Source: Myxococcota bacterium (lineage in GTDB: Bacteria > Myxococcota_A > UBA9160 > UBA6930). From it: a DNA stretch of 64,000 nt. The translations under genes were made by a program, and so were the position numbers. The notes under the pieces were generated by a model. That model was not told the origin of the DNA, searched no databases, and saw nothing but the letters and a program-made list of their open reading frames with translations. Of the stretch, positions 43,726 through 53,859 are shown one piece after another. The stretch's first letter is position 1. Every line of letters starts with the position of its first letter. The stretch covers positions 62,001 to 126,000 of the forward strand of contig JANQOX010000021.1 in NCBI GenBank assembly GCA_028285625.1. Reading direction: 5' to 3'.

Positions 43726-46700
43726 ATGGCGATTCGCGTCGCCCTCCACCACTACACGTCCTACCGCTACGACCGTCCGGTCGTGCTGACGCCGCAGATC
43801 GTTCGGCTGCGTCCGGCGCCGCATTGCCGCACGCCGGTCGTGAGCTACTCGCTGCGGGTTGCGCCGGACGGCCACTTCCTCAACTGGCAGCAGGACCCCC
43901 AGAGCAACTGGCTCGCGCGGTTGGTGTTTCCCGAGCCGGTCACGCACTTCGACCTGACCGTCGATCTGGTGGCCGAGCTCACGGTGCAGAACCCGTTCGA
44001 CTTCTTTCTCGAAGAGTCGGCGCAGCAGTTTCCGTTCGCCTACGAAAGCTGGCTCGGCAAGGAGCTGCTGCCCTTCCTCCAGATCGCCGAGTCGGGTCCC
44101 TTGCTCGAGGGCTTCCTCGCCAGGGTCGACCGTAGTCTCACCCCCACCGTGGACTTCCTGGTGGCGCTCAACCAGCGACTCTCGGAGGAGATCCAATACC
44201 TGGTGCGCATTGAACCGGGCGTACAGACCTGCGAAGAGACGCTCGAGAAGCGCAGCGGATCGTGCCGCGACAGCGCGTGGCTGCTGGTGCAGGCGCTTCG
44301 CCACCTCGGCATCGCGGCGCGCTTCGTGTCGGGATACCTGATCCAGCTGCGCCCGGACCAGAAGCCCCTCGACGGGCCCGCGGGCGTGGACGCCGACTTC
44401 ACCGACCTGCACGCGTGGGCCGAGGCCTACCTGCCGGGCGCGGGCTGGGTCGGCCTCGACCCCACGTCGGGCCTGTTCGCGGGCGAGGGCCACCTGCCGG
44501 TCGCGGCCACACCCGACCCGGCCTCGGCGGCCCCGGTTTCGGGCGGCGTCGCCGACTGCGAGGTGTCGTTCGACTTTGCCATGCGCGTCGAGCGCATCCA
44601 CGAAGACCCGCGAACGACGCAGCCCTACCGCGAAGAGGACTGGCAGCGCATCGATGCGCTCGGCGAGACCATCGACCGCAGTCTCGAAGCCTCGGACGTG
44701 CGCCTCACCCTGGGCGGGGAGCCCACCTTCGTGTCCATCGACGACATCGAGGGCGAGCAGTGGAACCACGAGGCGCTCGGCGACGAGAAGCGCCGCGTCG
44801 GCGAGGCGCTGCTGCGGCGCATGCATGCGCGCCTCGCGCCTGGCGGTCTGTTGCACTTCGGGCAGGGCAAGTGGTACCCGGGCGAGCCGCTGCCGCGCTG
44901 GGCGCTGGCCTGCATCGCGCGGCGCGACGGCCACCCGGTCTGGCGCAACCCGAAGCTGTTGGCCGAGGGCGGCCACGACTACGGACACGATGCAGCCGAT
45001 GCCGACCGCTTTACCCGGCGTCTCGCCGAGCGTCTGGCGGTCGACCCGGACTACGTGATCCACGCATTCGAAGACCCGCTGGACCACCTGCGTCGCGAGG
45101 GCCGCCTGCCGGTGAACCTGGAGCCCGACGACAACCGCCTCGACGACCCGAAGGAGCGCGAGCGCATGCGGCGCGTCTTCGAGCGCGGGCTCTCACAGCC
45201 GGTGGGTGCGGTGCTGCCCATCGAGCGGGTGCCGGGGCCGCGCGGCCCCGTCTGGCAGACCGGCCTCTGGATGCTCCGCGGAAAGCACCTGGTGCTGTTG
45301 CCCGGCGACTCGCCCATCGGCCTGCGCCTGCCGCTGCCGAGCCTCCCGTGGCAGGACCCCGAGAGCGCCGAGTGGGTGGACCCGCTCGACCCGACGGCGC
45401 CGCACGGGCCGCTGCAGCCGCCGGCCACGGCAACCTCGGGGCCGCTGCAGCCGCCGGCGAGGTCTGCGCCGCGCGGTCACGCGCCCGACTTCGTGGCGCT
45501 TCCCGCAGACCCCGACGCCGCGCCCGAGCGCGTCCACGAGCAGCGCCTCGCGCCGCGAAACGACCGCGACCTGGCACCGGGGGCCGGCGAGTCGGCCGAC
45601 TGGGTCGTCCGGACGGCGCTCTGTGTCGAGGCGCGCGACGGCCAGCTCGAACTCTTCATGCCGCCGCTCTACGACATCGAGGACTACCTGGCGCTGGTGG
45701 CGGCCATCGAAGCGACGGCCGAGGAACTCGACCTGCCCATCGTGATCGGGGGCTACCTACCGCCGGACGATCCCCGCGTCGAGCGCTTCAGCGTGACGCC
45801 CGACCCCGGCGTGCTCGAGGTGAACGTACGGCCGGCGGCGAGTTGGCGTCAGCTCGTCGACGAGACCACCGAACTCTACGAGGACGCGCGCACGCTTCGC
45901 CTGGGCACCGAGAAGTTCATGCTCGACGGGCGGCACAGCGGCACCGGGGGCGGCAACCACGTGGTCCTCGGCGGGCCCACCCCGGCCGACAGCCCGATCC
46001 TGCGCCGCCCCGATCTGCTGAAGAGCCTGCTGGGCTTCTGGCTCGACCATCCGTCGCTCTCGTATCTCTTCTCGGGAATGTTCATCGGCCCCACGAGCCA
46101 GGCGCCGCGGATCGACGAGGCCCGCCACGAGAGCGTCTACGAGCTGGGCATCGCCTTCGAGCAGATCGCCGAGCCGGGTGAGGGGCCGCCTCCGGCGCCG
46201 TGGCTCGTCGACCGCGTGTTCCGCCATCTGCTCACCGACGTCACCGGCAACACCCATCGCGCCGAGTTCTGCATCGACAAGCTCTACGCGCCGGAGAGCG
46301 CGACGGGTCGTCTGGGCCTGCTCGAGCTGCGCGCGTTCGAGATGCCGCCCCATGCGCGCATGAGCCTGGTGCAGCAGCTGCTGCTGCGCGGGCTCGTGGC
46401 CTGGTTCTGGCGCGATCCGTACCGAAGTGCGCTCTCGCGCTGGGGGACGTCGCTTCACGACCGCTTCCTGCTGCCCCACTTCGTCGATGACGACCTGCGG
46501 GCGGTGCTGAGCGCGCTCGGCGAAGCGGGTTTCGACTTCGACCGGCAGTGGTTCGACGCGCACTTCGAGTTCCGGTTTCCGAAGGTCGGCACGGTGCATC
46601 ACGACGGCGTGGAGATCGAGCTGCGATCGGCCCTCGAGCCGTGGCACGTGCTCGGCGAGCAGCCCGGCGCGGGTGGCACCGTTCGCTACGTCGACTCGTC

Positions 46701-47121
46701 CCTCGAACGCCTCCAGGTGCGCGTGCGCGGGCTCGCCCCCGAGCGGCACGGGGTCGCGTGCAACGGTCGCACGTTGCCGCTGCAGCCCACGGGCACCGCC
46801 GGCGAGTTCGTGGCCGGGGTGCGCTTTCGCGCCTGGCAGCCCGCGACCTGCCTGCACCCCACCATCCCCGTCCACGCGCCGCTGGTGTTCGACCTGGTCG
46901 ACCGCGCGGCCGGGCGCTCGCTCGGGGGCTGCACCTATCGGGTGGCCCACCCGGGCGGACGCAACTACGAGACCTTCCCGGTGAACGCCAACGAGGCCGA
47001 GGCGCGCCGTGCGGTGCGTTTCGAGCCCATCGGTCACACGCCGGGCCCCATGACCCTGGCGGAACCCGAGCGCAACCCGCAGTTTCCCCACACGCTCGAT
47101 CTTCGCAGGAGACCGGCTTGA
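43726..47121 (+). CDS. transglutaminase-like protein fused to DUF2126
   Basis: This 1131-residue cytoplasmic protein has an N-terminal bacterial transglutaminase-like N domain ([23 protein letters not shown]). The transglutaminase core has a full catalytic triad: C180 ([11 protein letters not shown]), H229 ([12 protein letters not shown]) and D245 (LDPTSG). From about 330 to the end comes DUF2126 ([44 protein letters not shown]), a large domain found only with these enzymes. A Pro/Ala-rich linker is near 560-600. It is expected to work with the ATP-grasp ligases on an amide or peptide substrate. Confidence 0.93.
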   Translation: MAIRVALHHYTSYRYDRPVVLTPQIVRLRPAPHCRTPVVSYSLRVAPDGHFLNWQQDPQSNWLARLVFPEPVTHFDLTVDLVAELTVQNPFDFFLEESAQQFPFAYESWLGKELLPFLQIAESGPLLEGFLARVDRSLTPTVDFLVALNQRLSEEIQYLVRIEPGVQTCEETLEKRSGSCRDSAWLLVQALRHLGIAARFVSGYLIQLRPDQKPLDGPAGVDADFTDLHAWAEAYLPGAGWVGLDPTSGLFAGEGHLPVAATPDPASAAPVSGGVADCEVSFDFAMRVERIHEDPRTTQPYREEDWQRIDALGETIDRSLEASDVRLTLGGEPTFVSIDDIEGEQWNHEALGDEKRRVGEALLRRMHARLAPGGLLHFGQGKWYPGEPLPRWALACIARRDGHPVWRNPKLLAEGGHDYGHDAADADRFTRRLAERLAVDPDYVIHAFEDPLDHLRREGRLPVNLEPDDNRLDDPKERERMRRVFERGLSQPVGAVLPIERVPGPRGPVWQTGLWMLRGKHLVLLPGDSPIGLRLPLPSLPWQDPESAEWVDPLDPTAPHGPLQPPATATSGPLQPPARSAPRGHAPDFVALPADPDAAPERVHEQRLAPRNDRDLAPGAGESADWVVRTALCVEARDGQLELFMPPLYDIEDYLALVAAIEATAEELDLPIVIGGYLPPDDPRVERFSVTPDPGVLEVNVRPAASWRQLVDETTELYEDARTLRLGTEKFMLDGRHSGTGGGNHVVLGGPTPADSPILRRPDLLKSLLGFWLDHPSLSYLFSGMFIGPTSQAPRIDEARHESVYELGIAFEQIAEPGEGPPPAPWLVDRVFRHLLTDVTGNTHRAEFCIDKLYAPESATGRLGLLELRAFEMPPHARMSLVQQLLLRGLVAWFWRDPYRSALSRWGTSLHDRFLLPHFVDDDLRAVLSALGEAGFDFDRQWFDAHFEFRFPKVGTVHHDGVEIELRSALEPWHVLGEQPGAGGTVRYVDSSLERLQVRVRGLAPERHGVACNGRTLPLQPTGTAGEFVAGVRFRAWQPATCLHPTIPVHAPLVFDLVDRAAGRSLGGCTYRVAHPGGRNYETFPVNANEAEARRAVRFEPIGHTPGPMTLAEPERNPQFPHTLDLRRRPA

Positions 47122-49601
47122 ACCTGGCGGTGGAGGGACACTGGGATGAGACGGTGCGTCCCGACGGCGCCCCGAGCCCCGCATGGCGCCAGCTCATGGA
47201 CGCGCTTCAGGGTCTCGGCCGCCGCGAGCTGCTGCTGCGCTGGGAGCGCGCGCGTCAGCTGCTCGAAGACAACGGGGTCACCTACAACGTCTACGGCGAC
47301 CCGCGCGGCGTCGACCGGCCCTGGCAGCTCGACGCGGTGCCCATGCTGCTCGACGCCGACGAGTGGGCGGGCATCGAAGCCGCGGTGTCGCAGCGCGCCG
47401 AGCTGCTCGACCGGATCCTCGGCGACGTCTATGGGCCACAGCGCCTGTTGCGCGAGGACGCGCTTCCGCCCGAGCTGGTGTTCGCGCACCCGGGCTTCCT
47501 GCGGCCCTGCCACGGGCTCGCGGTGCCCGGCGGGCGCCACCTGCACGTCTACGCCGCCGACCTGGCGCGCTCGCCCGACGGGCAGTGGTGGGTGATCGCC
47601 GACCGCAGCCAGGCGCCGTCGGGTGCGGGCTACGCCCTCGAGAACCGGGTGGTCATGTCGCGCGTGATGCCCGAGCTGTTTCGCCAGTTTCCGGTGCGGC
47701 GCCTGGCCAACTACTTCCAGACCTATCAGGAGTCGCTGCGTCGCATCGCACCCGAGGGCCGCGAATCGCCGCGCATCGTGTTGCTGACGCCGGGCCCGTA
47801 CAACGAGACCTACTTCGAGCATGCGTATCTTTCGCGCTACCTCGGACTCACCCTGGCCGAGGGCGGCGACCTCACCGTGCGCGACGAGCGCGTGTACCTG
47901 AAGACGCTCTCGGGGCTCCAGCAGGTGGACGTGATCCTGCGGCGCCAGGACGCCGACTTCTGCGACCCGCTCGAACTCTGGGGGGAGTCGGCCCTGGGCA
48001 TTCCGGGCCTGGTGCAGGCGGTGCGCGCGGGGCGGGTGACCGTGGCCAACGCCCTGGGTTCGGGCCTGATCGAGACCTCGGCGATCATGGCCTTCCTGCC
48101 GAGCCTGTGTCGCAAGCTGCTCGGGGAAGAGCTGCGCATGCCGTCGGTGGCGACCTGGTGGTGCGGCCATCCTCGCGAGCTCGATCACACCCTGGCGCAT
48201 CTCGATCAGCTCGTGCTGAAGCCGGCCCTGGCGGGTTCGCCGCGCGCCAGTGGAGAGCCGGTCTTCGGTGGCGAGCTCTCGGCGGCCGAGCGCGATGCGC
48301 TCGCCGAGCGGATCCGCGCCCGGCCGCACGGCTGGGTGGCGCAGGAGAAGGTGGCCCTCTCGACGGTGCCCACGGGCGACGAAGACGGGCTTCAGCCCCG
48401 TCACATGGTGCTGCGCGTCTATGCCGTCACCGATGGCGACGGTTGGTTCGTGCTGCCGGGCGGTCTCACCCGGGTGTCGAGCACCCGGGACAGCCTGGTG
48501 GTCTCGAGCCAACGCGGCGGGGCCAGCAAGGACACGTGGGTACTCGCGCCCGCGCATGAGCCGTACGTGAGCCTCCTGCCGAAGGCGCCCGGGCCGGGCG
48601 ACGTCGCGCGAAGCAGCCTGTCCCTGACCAGCCGCGTGGCCGACAACCTGCTGTGGCTGGGCCGGGGCAGCGAGCGCGTGGAAGCCGGCGTGCGCCTGTT
48701 TCGCGCCGTCTTTCGCGAGCTGTCGGACGAACCGCTGCGACCCGCCGACGCCCCCCTGCCCGACGCCGTCGAGGTGGTCGATCGCATGGGCCGGCTCGGC
48801 GCGGACGAAGGCGAGGCACCGCTCGAGGACCGCGTGCTCGCAGCCGTCTTCGACCGGGAGCAGCCCGGGTCGCTCGCCGCGAGCATCGCCGAGCTGCACC
48901 GCCTGGCGTGGCTCGCACGCGATCGCATCTCGCCCGATTCGTGGCGGGTGCTGAGCCGGCTCGACCAGGAGTTCACGGCACCCACGGTGCACCCGGCGCT
49001 GCGGGCGAGCGCGGCGCTGCAGACGCTCGACCGCAGTCTGCTCCAGGTGGCGGCCTTCACGGGCCTCGCGGTCGAGAGCATGACGCGCACGCTCGCCTGG
49101 CAGTTTCTCGAGATCGGGCGCCGGCTCGAGCGCGCTACGCAGGGCGTCGAGCTGCTGCAGGCCACCTTGCTCGAAGCGCTGCCCGAAGACTCCCGCCGGC
49201 TCGAAACGTTGCTCGATTCGGCCGACTCGTCCATGACCTACCGCGCGCGCTACCGCGCCTCGGCCGAGCTTCCGCTGGTGCTCGACCTGCTGCTGGTGGA
49301 CGAGCTCAACCCGCGCTCGGTGGGCTACCAGCTCTCGGGCCTCGACGAGCGGTTGCGTGCGCTTCACCGCGCGCCCCATGATGCGGTCCGTGCGCTGCTC
49401 GCGCGGGTGCGCGAGACGCCGCTGGACGAACTGGCGGCGCTCGAGCCGACCGAGGACGGCCCGCGGCGCACGACGCTCGAGTCGGTGCTGCGTGACCTCG
49501 CGACCGGGCTGCCCGAGATTGCCAATGCGCTCAACCAGGCCTACCTGAGCCACTCGCTCCAACGCCGGCAGGGCCCCGGCTTTCGGCCGGAACCGGCATG
49601 A
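47118..49601 (+). CDS. fused circularly permuted ATP-grasp + alpha-E protein
   Basis: This 827-residue protein joins the two activities that are split at 41103-43633. Residues about 1-490 are the ATP-grasp ligase ([73 protein letters not shown]) and about 500-827 the alpha-E domain (SLTSRVADNLLWLGRGSERVEAG). The TTG start at 47118 overlaps the previous stop as TTGA and has AGGAG six bases upstream. The paralogous ligase and alpha-E gene pair nearby implies two product specificities or a heteromeric complex. Confidence 0.92.
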   Translation: MNLAVEGHWDETVRPDGAPSPAWRQLMDALQGLGRRELLLRWERARQLLEDNGVTYNVYGDPRGVDRPWQLDAVPMLLDADEWAGIEAAVSQRAELLDRILGDVYGPQRLLREDALPPELVFAHPGFLRPCHGLAVPGGRHLHVYAADLARSPDGQWWVIADRSQAPSGAGYALENRVVMSRVMPELFRQFPVRRLANYFQTYQESLRRIAPEGRESPRIVLLTPGPYNETYFEHAYLSRYLGLTLAEGGDLTVRDERVYLKTLSGLQQVDVILRRQDADFCDPLELWGESALGIPGLVQAVRAGRVTVANALGSGLIETSAIMAFLPSLCRKLLGEELRMPSVATWWCGHPRELDHTLAHLDQLVLKPALAGSPRASGEPVFGGELSAAERDALAERIRARPHGWVAQEKVALSTVPTGDEDGLQPRHMVLRVYAVTDGDGWFVLPGGLTRVSSTRDSLVVSSQRGGASKDTWVLAPAHEPYVSLLPKAPGPGDVARSSLSLTSRVADNLLWLGRGSERVEAGVRLFRAVFRELSDEPLRPADAPLPDAVEVVDRMGRLGADEGEAPLEDRVLAAVFDREQPGSLAASIAELHRLAWLARDRISPDSWRVLSRLDQEFTAPTVHPALRASAALQTLDRSLLQVAAFTGLAVESMTRTLAWQFLEIGRRLERATQGVELLQATLLEALPEDSRRLETLLDSADSSMTYRARYRASAELPLVLDLLLVDELNPRSVGYQLSGLDERLRALHRAPHDAVRALLARVRETPLDELAALEPTEDGPRRTTLESVLRDLATGLPEIANALNQAYLSHSLQRRQGPGFRPEPA

Positions 49602-50596
49602 CGCAGAACGACGCTCCGAACGGGACGCAAGCCTCCACAGCGAACGCGACGCCGTCCTCTGGACCGCACGGAACCCGCTACGACGTCGTGCACGAGACGC
49701 GCTACGCGTACAGCGAGGCCGCGTTCACTTCGCACAACGTGGCGCACCTGATGCCGAGGGCGACCGACTGGCAGCGCCTCGAGGGCCTCGAGCTGCGGAT
49801 CGACCCGAGCCCGCCCACGGTGCAGTGGCAGCCCGACTACTTCGGCAACGACGTGGTGTTCTTCACGATCCTCGAACCCCACGACAAGCTCGTGGTGCGC
49901 GTCGAGAGTTCGGTCGAGCTGCTGCCGCGCCCCGAGCTCTCGCTGACGCAGTCGCCCGCCTGGGAAGACGTCGCGACGCGGTTGCGGAGCGACCGGGACG
50001 AAACCACCCTCCACGCCTACGAGATGGCGTTCGAGTCGCCCTTCGTGCCTCGCGGCGAGCCGTTCGCCGACTACGCCCGCGCGTCGTTCACCGCGGGCCG
50101 CCCCTTGGCCAAAGCGCTGCTCGACCTCAACGCGCGAATCCACCGCGAGTTTCGCTACGACCCCGAGGCCACGACGCTGGCTACGCCCATCGCCCAGGTG
50201 CTCGAAGAGCGCCACGGCGTCTGTCAGGACTTCGCGCACCTGATGATCGGCTGCCTGCGCTCGCTCGGGCTCCCGGCCCGCTACGTGAGCGGCTACCTGC
50301 GCAGCGCAGATCCCAAGCCCGATGCGGATCCCCAACCCGATGCCGACGCCGAGCCCGGGGCGGAAGGGCTCGTCGGCTCCGAAGCCTCGCACGCGTGGGT
50401 TTCGGCCTGGTGCCCCGAGAACGGGTGGATCGACGTCGACCCCACCAACGACGTCGTCCCGAGCGATCGCCACATCGTGCTCGGCTGGGGGCGCGACTAC
50501 GACGACGTGAGCCCGCTCAAGGGCGTGACCCTGGGTGGCGGGGCGCACACCGTCTCGGTCGAGGTCAGCGCCAGGCCGATCGAGGCGAGCCCCTAG
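49598..50596 (+). CDS. transglutaminase-like cysteine protease/ligase
   Basis: This 332-residue protein has an N-terminal transglutaminase-N domain ([23 protein letters not shown]) and a core with C209 ([13 protein letters not shown]), H265 (SHAWVSAWC) and D281 (VDPTND). An acidic proline-rich insert, [18 protein letters not shown], interrupts the domain between the Cys and His regions at about 230-252. It overlaps the preceding gene by four bases (ATGA), completing a three-gene transcription unit. Confidence 0.92.
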   Translation: MTQNDAPNGTQASTANATPSSGPHGTRYDVVHETRYAYSEAAFTSHNVAHLMPRATDWQRLEGLELRIDPSPPTVQWQPDYFGNDVVFFTILEPHDKLVVRVESSVELLPRPELSLTQSPAWEDVATRLRSDRDETTLHAYEMAFESPFVPRGEPFADYARASFTAGRPLAKALLDLNARIHREFRYDPEATTLATPIAQVLEERHGVCQDFAHLMIGCLRSLGLPARYVSGYLRSADPKPDADPQPDADAEPGAEGLVGSEASHAWVSAWCPENGWIDVDPTNDVVPSDRHIVLGWGRDYDDVSPLKGVTLGGGAHTVSVEVSARPIEASP

Positions 50597-50752
50597 CCCG
50601 CGCTCGTCCCGGCGCCCGCCCACGGCTCCCGTACGCGGGCGAAGTGCACACCCGCTAGGCAGCCCTGGCGCGGGAGTGTGCGCCGAACCCGGCCCGGATC
50701 GGGTCCAGCCGGCCCCTGATGGTCGTTGCGGGCGCGCCTCGGGGGAGGCGAA

Positions 50753-50769
50753 CGGGCACGGTCCTTGCT
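50753..50769 (+). promoter_or_regulatory. sigma-54 (-24/-12) promoter for glutamine synthetase
   Basis: CGGGCACGGTCCTTGCT matches the sigma-54 consensus at all fixed positions but one (G instead of T before GG), with GG and GC exactly ten bases apart. Transcription would start near 50780, about 43 bases before the ATG at 50823. This fits nitrogen-regulated expression. Confidence 0.75.
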
Positions 50770-50822
50770 CTGCGTCCAGGTGGGCCTGCCTTCTGCAGCG
50801 CCCCAACCCCGAGGACCCACCC

Positions 50823-53006
50823 ATGAGCGGAAGCACGGCGCGACTCCGAGCCATCGAGGCCGTCAACACGTACGTGCCCCTGAACGAGCCCCTGAACTTC
50901 TCCGAAACCTCCGCGCGCGAGCTCTTCGGCGCGAACGTCTTCAACGCGACGGTGATGAAGGCCCGGCTGCCCAAGCAGGTCTACACCTCGCTCCAGCGCA
51001 CGATCGAGACGGGCTCGTCCCTCGACCCGGCCCTGGCCGACGTCGTGGCCAACGCCATGAAGGACTGGGCGATCGAGAAGGGCGCGACCCACTACGCGCA
51101 CGTGTTCTACCCGCTCACCGGGGCCACGGCCGAGAAGCACGACAGCTTCCTTTCGCCCGACGGCAGCGGAGGCGCGCTCGCCGAGTTTGCCGGCAAGACC
51201 CTGATCCAGGGCGAGCCCGATGCCTCGAGCTTTCCGAACGGCGGCATCCGCGCCACGTTCGAGGCCCGGGGCTACACCGCCTGGGACGTCACCAGCCCGG
51301 CCTACATCCTCGAGAACCCCAACGGCACGACGCTCTGCATCCCCACGGCGTTCGTCTCGTGGACCGGCGAGGCGCTCGACAAGAAGACGCCCCTGCTGCG
51401 CTCGATGCAGGCCCTCGACAAGCAGGCCCGCCGCGTGCTCGAAGTGTTCGGCCACGAAGACCCGGCCAAGGTGTTCGCGTTCGCGGGGCCCGAGCAGGAG
51501 TACTTCCTGGTCGATCGCAACTTCTACTTCGCTCGGCCCGACCTGCTCTCGGCCGGGCGCACCCTGTTCGGCGCGCCGCCGCCCAAGGGCCAGGAGTTCG
51601 ACGACCACTACTTCGGAGCCATTCCCGAGCGCGTGCTCGCCTTCATGCTCGATTGCGAGCGCGAACTGTTCAAGCTCGGCATCCCGGTGAAGACCCGCCA
51701 CAACGAGGTGGCACCGGGTCAGTTCGAGGTCGCTCCGGTCTTCGAGAGTGCCAACCTCGCCACCGACCACCAGCAGCTGATGATGGTGACGCTGCAGCGC
51801 ATGGCGCAGAAGCACGGCATGGCCTGCCTGATGCACGAGAAGCCCTTCGCGGGCGTGAATGGCTCGGGCAAGCACGTGAACTTCTCGCTCGGCAACGCCA
51901 CCCAGGGCAACCTGCTCGATCCGGGCGACACGCCCCATGCCAACGCGCAGTTCCTGGTGTTCTGCGCGGCGGTCATCCGGGCGGTGCACAAGCATGCGGG
52001 GCTGCTGCGGGCGGTAATCGCCTCGGCCTCCAACGACCACCGGCTCGGTGCGAACGAGGCGCCGCCGGCCATCATCTCGATCTTCCTCGGCGAACAGCTC
52101 ACCGACGTCTTCGACCAGATCGCGAAGGGCGGTGCCACCAGCTCGAAGGAGGGTGGGACGCTCACGGTGGGGGTCGACACCCTGCCTGGGCTGCCCAAGG
52201 ACGCCGGCGACCGCAACCGCACCAGCCCCTTCGCGTTCACGGGCAATCGCTTCGAGTTCCGCGCGGTGGGTTCGAGCCAGTCGATCGCGGGTCCGCTCGT
52301 GGCGATGAACACCATCCTCGCCGAGTCGCTCGACGCGATCGCGACCGAGCTCGAGGCCGCCGTTGCGGAAGACCCCGACGAACTGAACGCGGCCGTGCAG
52401 AAGGTGATCGAGCAGATCATGGCGAACCACGGTGCCGTGGTCTTCAACGGGGACGGCTATTCCGATGCCTGGCACGCCGAGGCCGAGGAGCGGGGGCTTC
52501 CCAACCTGCGGACGACGGTCGACGCCCTGCCCGTGCTGGCCTCCGACGAGGTGGTCTCGCTCTTCGAGTCCTACGGGGTGCTCTCGAAGCGTGAAATCCA
52601 CAGCCGCCTCGAGGTCTACCTGGAGCAGTACGTCCTCGCGGTTCAGGTGGAGGCGAAGACCGCAGTCGAGATGGCGCGCACCGTGATCTACCCGTCGGCG
52701 GTACGCTACCTGGGCGAGCTGGCGACCACAGCACGCACCCTCGACAAGCTGGACCTGTCGTTCGAGAGCGCGACGCTCGAAGACGCCGTCACCCTGGCCA
52801 GTCGGCTCGAAGGCGAGATCGCCGCGCTCGAAAGCGAGCTGGCCAAGGAGCCGGGCGAGAACCTGCAGCTCGAGGCCGAGCACTGCAAGGACGGAATCCT
52901 GCCCGCCATGGTGGCGCTGCGCGAAACGGCCGATTCGCTCGAGGGCCTGGTGGCCGACGACCTCTGGCCGCTCGCCACCTACCAGGAGATGCTCTTCATC
53001 AAGTAG
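50823..53006 (+). CDS. glnN: type III glutamine synthetase
   Basis: This 727-residue enzyme makes glutamine from glutamate, ammonia and ATP. The length and the motifs [57 protein letters not shown] and [14 protein letters not shown] are those of GSIII (GlnN), not the 450-470-residue GSI. The ATG at 50823 has GAGGA upstream; the track start at 50535 is a read-back. It follows the amidoligase/transglutaminase island on the same strand but has its own sigma-54 promoter, so it could either serve general nitrogen assimilation or supply glutamine locally. Confidence 0.95.
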   Translation: MSGSTARLRAIEAVNTYVPLNEPLNFSETSARELFGANVFNATVMKARLPKQVYTSLQRTIETGSSLDPALADVVANAMKDWAIEKGATHYAHVFYPLTGATAEKHDSFLSPDGSGGALAEFAGKTLIQGEPDASSFPNGGIRATFEARGYTAWDVTSPAYILENPNGTTLCIPTAFVSWTGEALDKKTPLLRSMQALDKQARRVLEVFGHEDPAKVFAFAGPEQEYFLVDRNFYFARPDLLSAGRTLFGAPPPKGQEFDDHYFGAIPERVLAFMLDCERELFKLGIPVKTRHNEVAPGQFEVAPVFESANLATDHQQLMMVTLQRMAQKHGMACLMHEKPFAGVNGSGKHVNFSLGNATQGNLLDPGDTPHANAQFLVFCAAVIRAVHKHAGLLRAVIASASNDHRLGANEAPPAIISIFLGEQLTDVFDQIAKGGATSSKEGGTLTVGVDTLPGLPKDAGDRNRTSPFAFTGNRFEFRAVGSSQSIAGPLVAMNTILAESLDAIATELEAAVAEDPDELNAAVQKVIEQIMANHGAVVFNGDGYSDAWHAEAEERGLPNLRTTVDALPVLASDEVVSLFESYGVLSKREIHSRLEVYLEQYVLAVQVEAKTAVEMARTVIYPSAVRYLGELATTARTLDKLDLSFESATLEDAVTLASRLEGEIAALESELAKEPGENLQLEAEHCKDGILPAMVALRETADSLEGLVADDLWPLATYQEMLFIK

Positions 53007-53062
53007 GACCAGCGGAGGTCGCCCGGGTGAGGTTGACGGGGGTCTTCCAAGCCCGGGCGGCC

Positions 53063-53077
53063 GCCGGTCCTACCGGC
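53063..53077 (+). terminator. GC-rich hairpin after glutamine synthetase
   Basis: GCCGGT-CCT-ACCGGC forms a perfect six-base-pair stem within a longer GC-rich stretch 57 bases past the glnN stop. No T-tract follows, so as an intrinsic terminator it is weak; it might attenuate readthrough into the small gene downstream. Confidence 0.3.
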
Positions 53078-53114
53078 CGGCCCCCTCGTGGTGCGAGCGT
53101 GGAGGAGAGGAAGC

Positions 53115-53297
53115 GTGGACCAGGGGATCGACATCCGAGCCCTCGACGAGTGGATGTACGCCATCCAGTCGGCCCTCGAGGAGCTCGACCCCGCGGCGAA
53201 CGCGGATCCGATCGCGCTGCTTCAGCGCACGCTCGACGCCATGCGTGAGCGTCGCGCGGCGCTGCGCACCATCCGCCACAACCAAGCGGGATATTGA
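53115..53297 (+). CDS. small hypothetical protein, 60 aa
   Basis: This 60-residue acidic helical protein starts at the GTG at 53115, preceded by GAGGAGAGG. The sequence is IDIRALDEWMYAIQSALEEL followed by a second helix (ALLQRTLDAMRERRAAL). I recognise no family. It lies just downstream of glnN and may belong to the same transcript; a regulatory peptide is conceivable but unsupported. Confidence 0.5.
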   Translation: MDQGIDIRALDEWMYAIQSALEELDPAANADPIALLQRTLDAMRERRAALRTIRHNQAGY

Positions 53298-53366
53298 GCG
53301 AGGCGGCCGGACACGCCGGGCGGTAGGCTTGGTGGGGCCAGGACAACTCCCACCCCAGAGGCCCCC

Positions 53367-53831
53367 ATGTCCAACGACACCCCTGCCTCCGCCGGGTCCG
53401 GCAGTCCGCCGCCCCGCTGGCTGCTCAAGACCATGACCCGCACCCACGTGGCGTTGCATCGCCTGTCGGGCGGGCGCTGGTTCAACAAGCTCGCGGGTGA
53501 CGAGGTGTGCTTCGTCACCATGACCGGCGCGAAGAGCGGGCGCACGATCACGATCCCGCTCATGTACGTGCCCCACGAGGACGGCGTCCTGCTGGTGGCG
53601 TCCCAGGGCGGCGCGCCGAAGAACCCGGTGTGGTACGGCAACCTCGTGAAGCACCCCGACATCGAGGTGAATCACCGCGGCCGCAACATGGCGCTCCGCG
53701 CACGGCTCGCGACCGCCGAAGAGAAGCCGGCGCTCTGGCCGGTCTGCGACCAGCACTACGCGCCGTATGCCGACTACCGCAAGCGAACCGACCGGGACAT
53801 CCCGATCTTCGTCTGCGAGCCGCGCGCCTAG
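53367..53831 (+). CDS. deazaflavin (F420)-dependent nitroreductase-family protein
   Basis: This 154-residue split-barrel protein of the Ddn/F420-dependent reductase family has FVTMTGAKSGRTITIPLMYV, GVLLVASQGGAPKNPVWYGNL and HPDIEVNHRGR, the standard motifs of this group. Such enzymes reduce quinones, nitro groups or enones with F420H2. Its presence suggests the organism makes or imports F420, although no F420 biosynthesis gene is in the window. Confidence 0.88.
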   Translation: MSNDTPASAGSGSPPPRWLLKTMTRTHVALHRLSGGRWFNKLAGDEVCFVTMTGAKSGRTITIPLMYVPHEDGVLLVASQGGAPKNPVWYGNLVKHPDIEVNHRGRNMALRARLATAEEKPALWPVCDQHYAPYADYRKRTDRDIPIFVCEPRA

Positions 53832-53859
53832 GTCAGGCCCTCGCGCGCGCAGACCCTGG

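Noticed and set aside
42167-43727. ORF track entries that read from 43714 or 43727 through the ATP-grasp gene
   Set aside because: The 43714 entry adds upstream residues before MSLSN that lack family similarity, and the 43727 entry is a frame shadow that only becomes the alpha-E gene at 42170.
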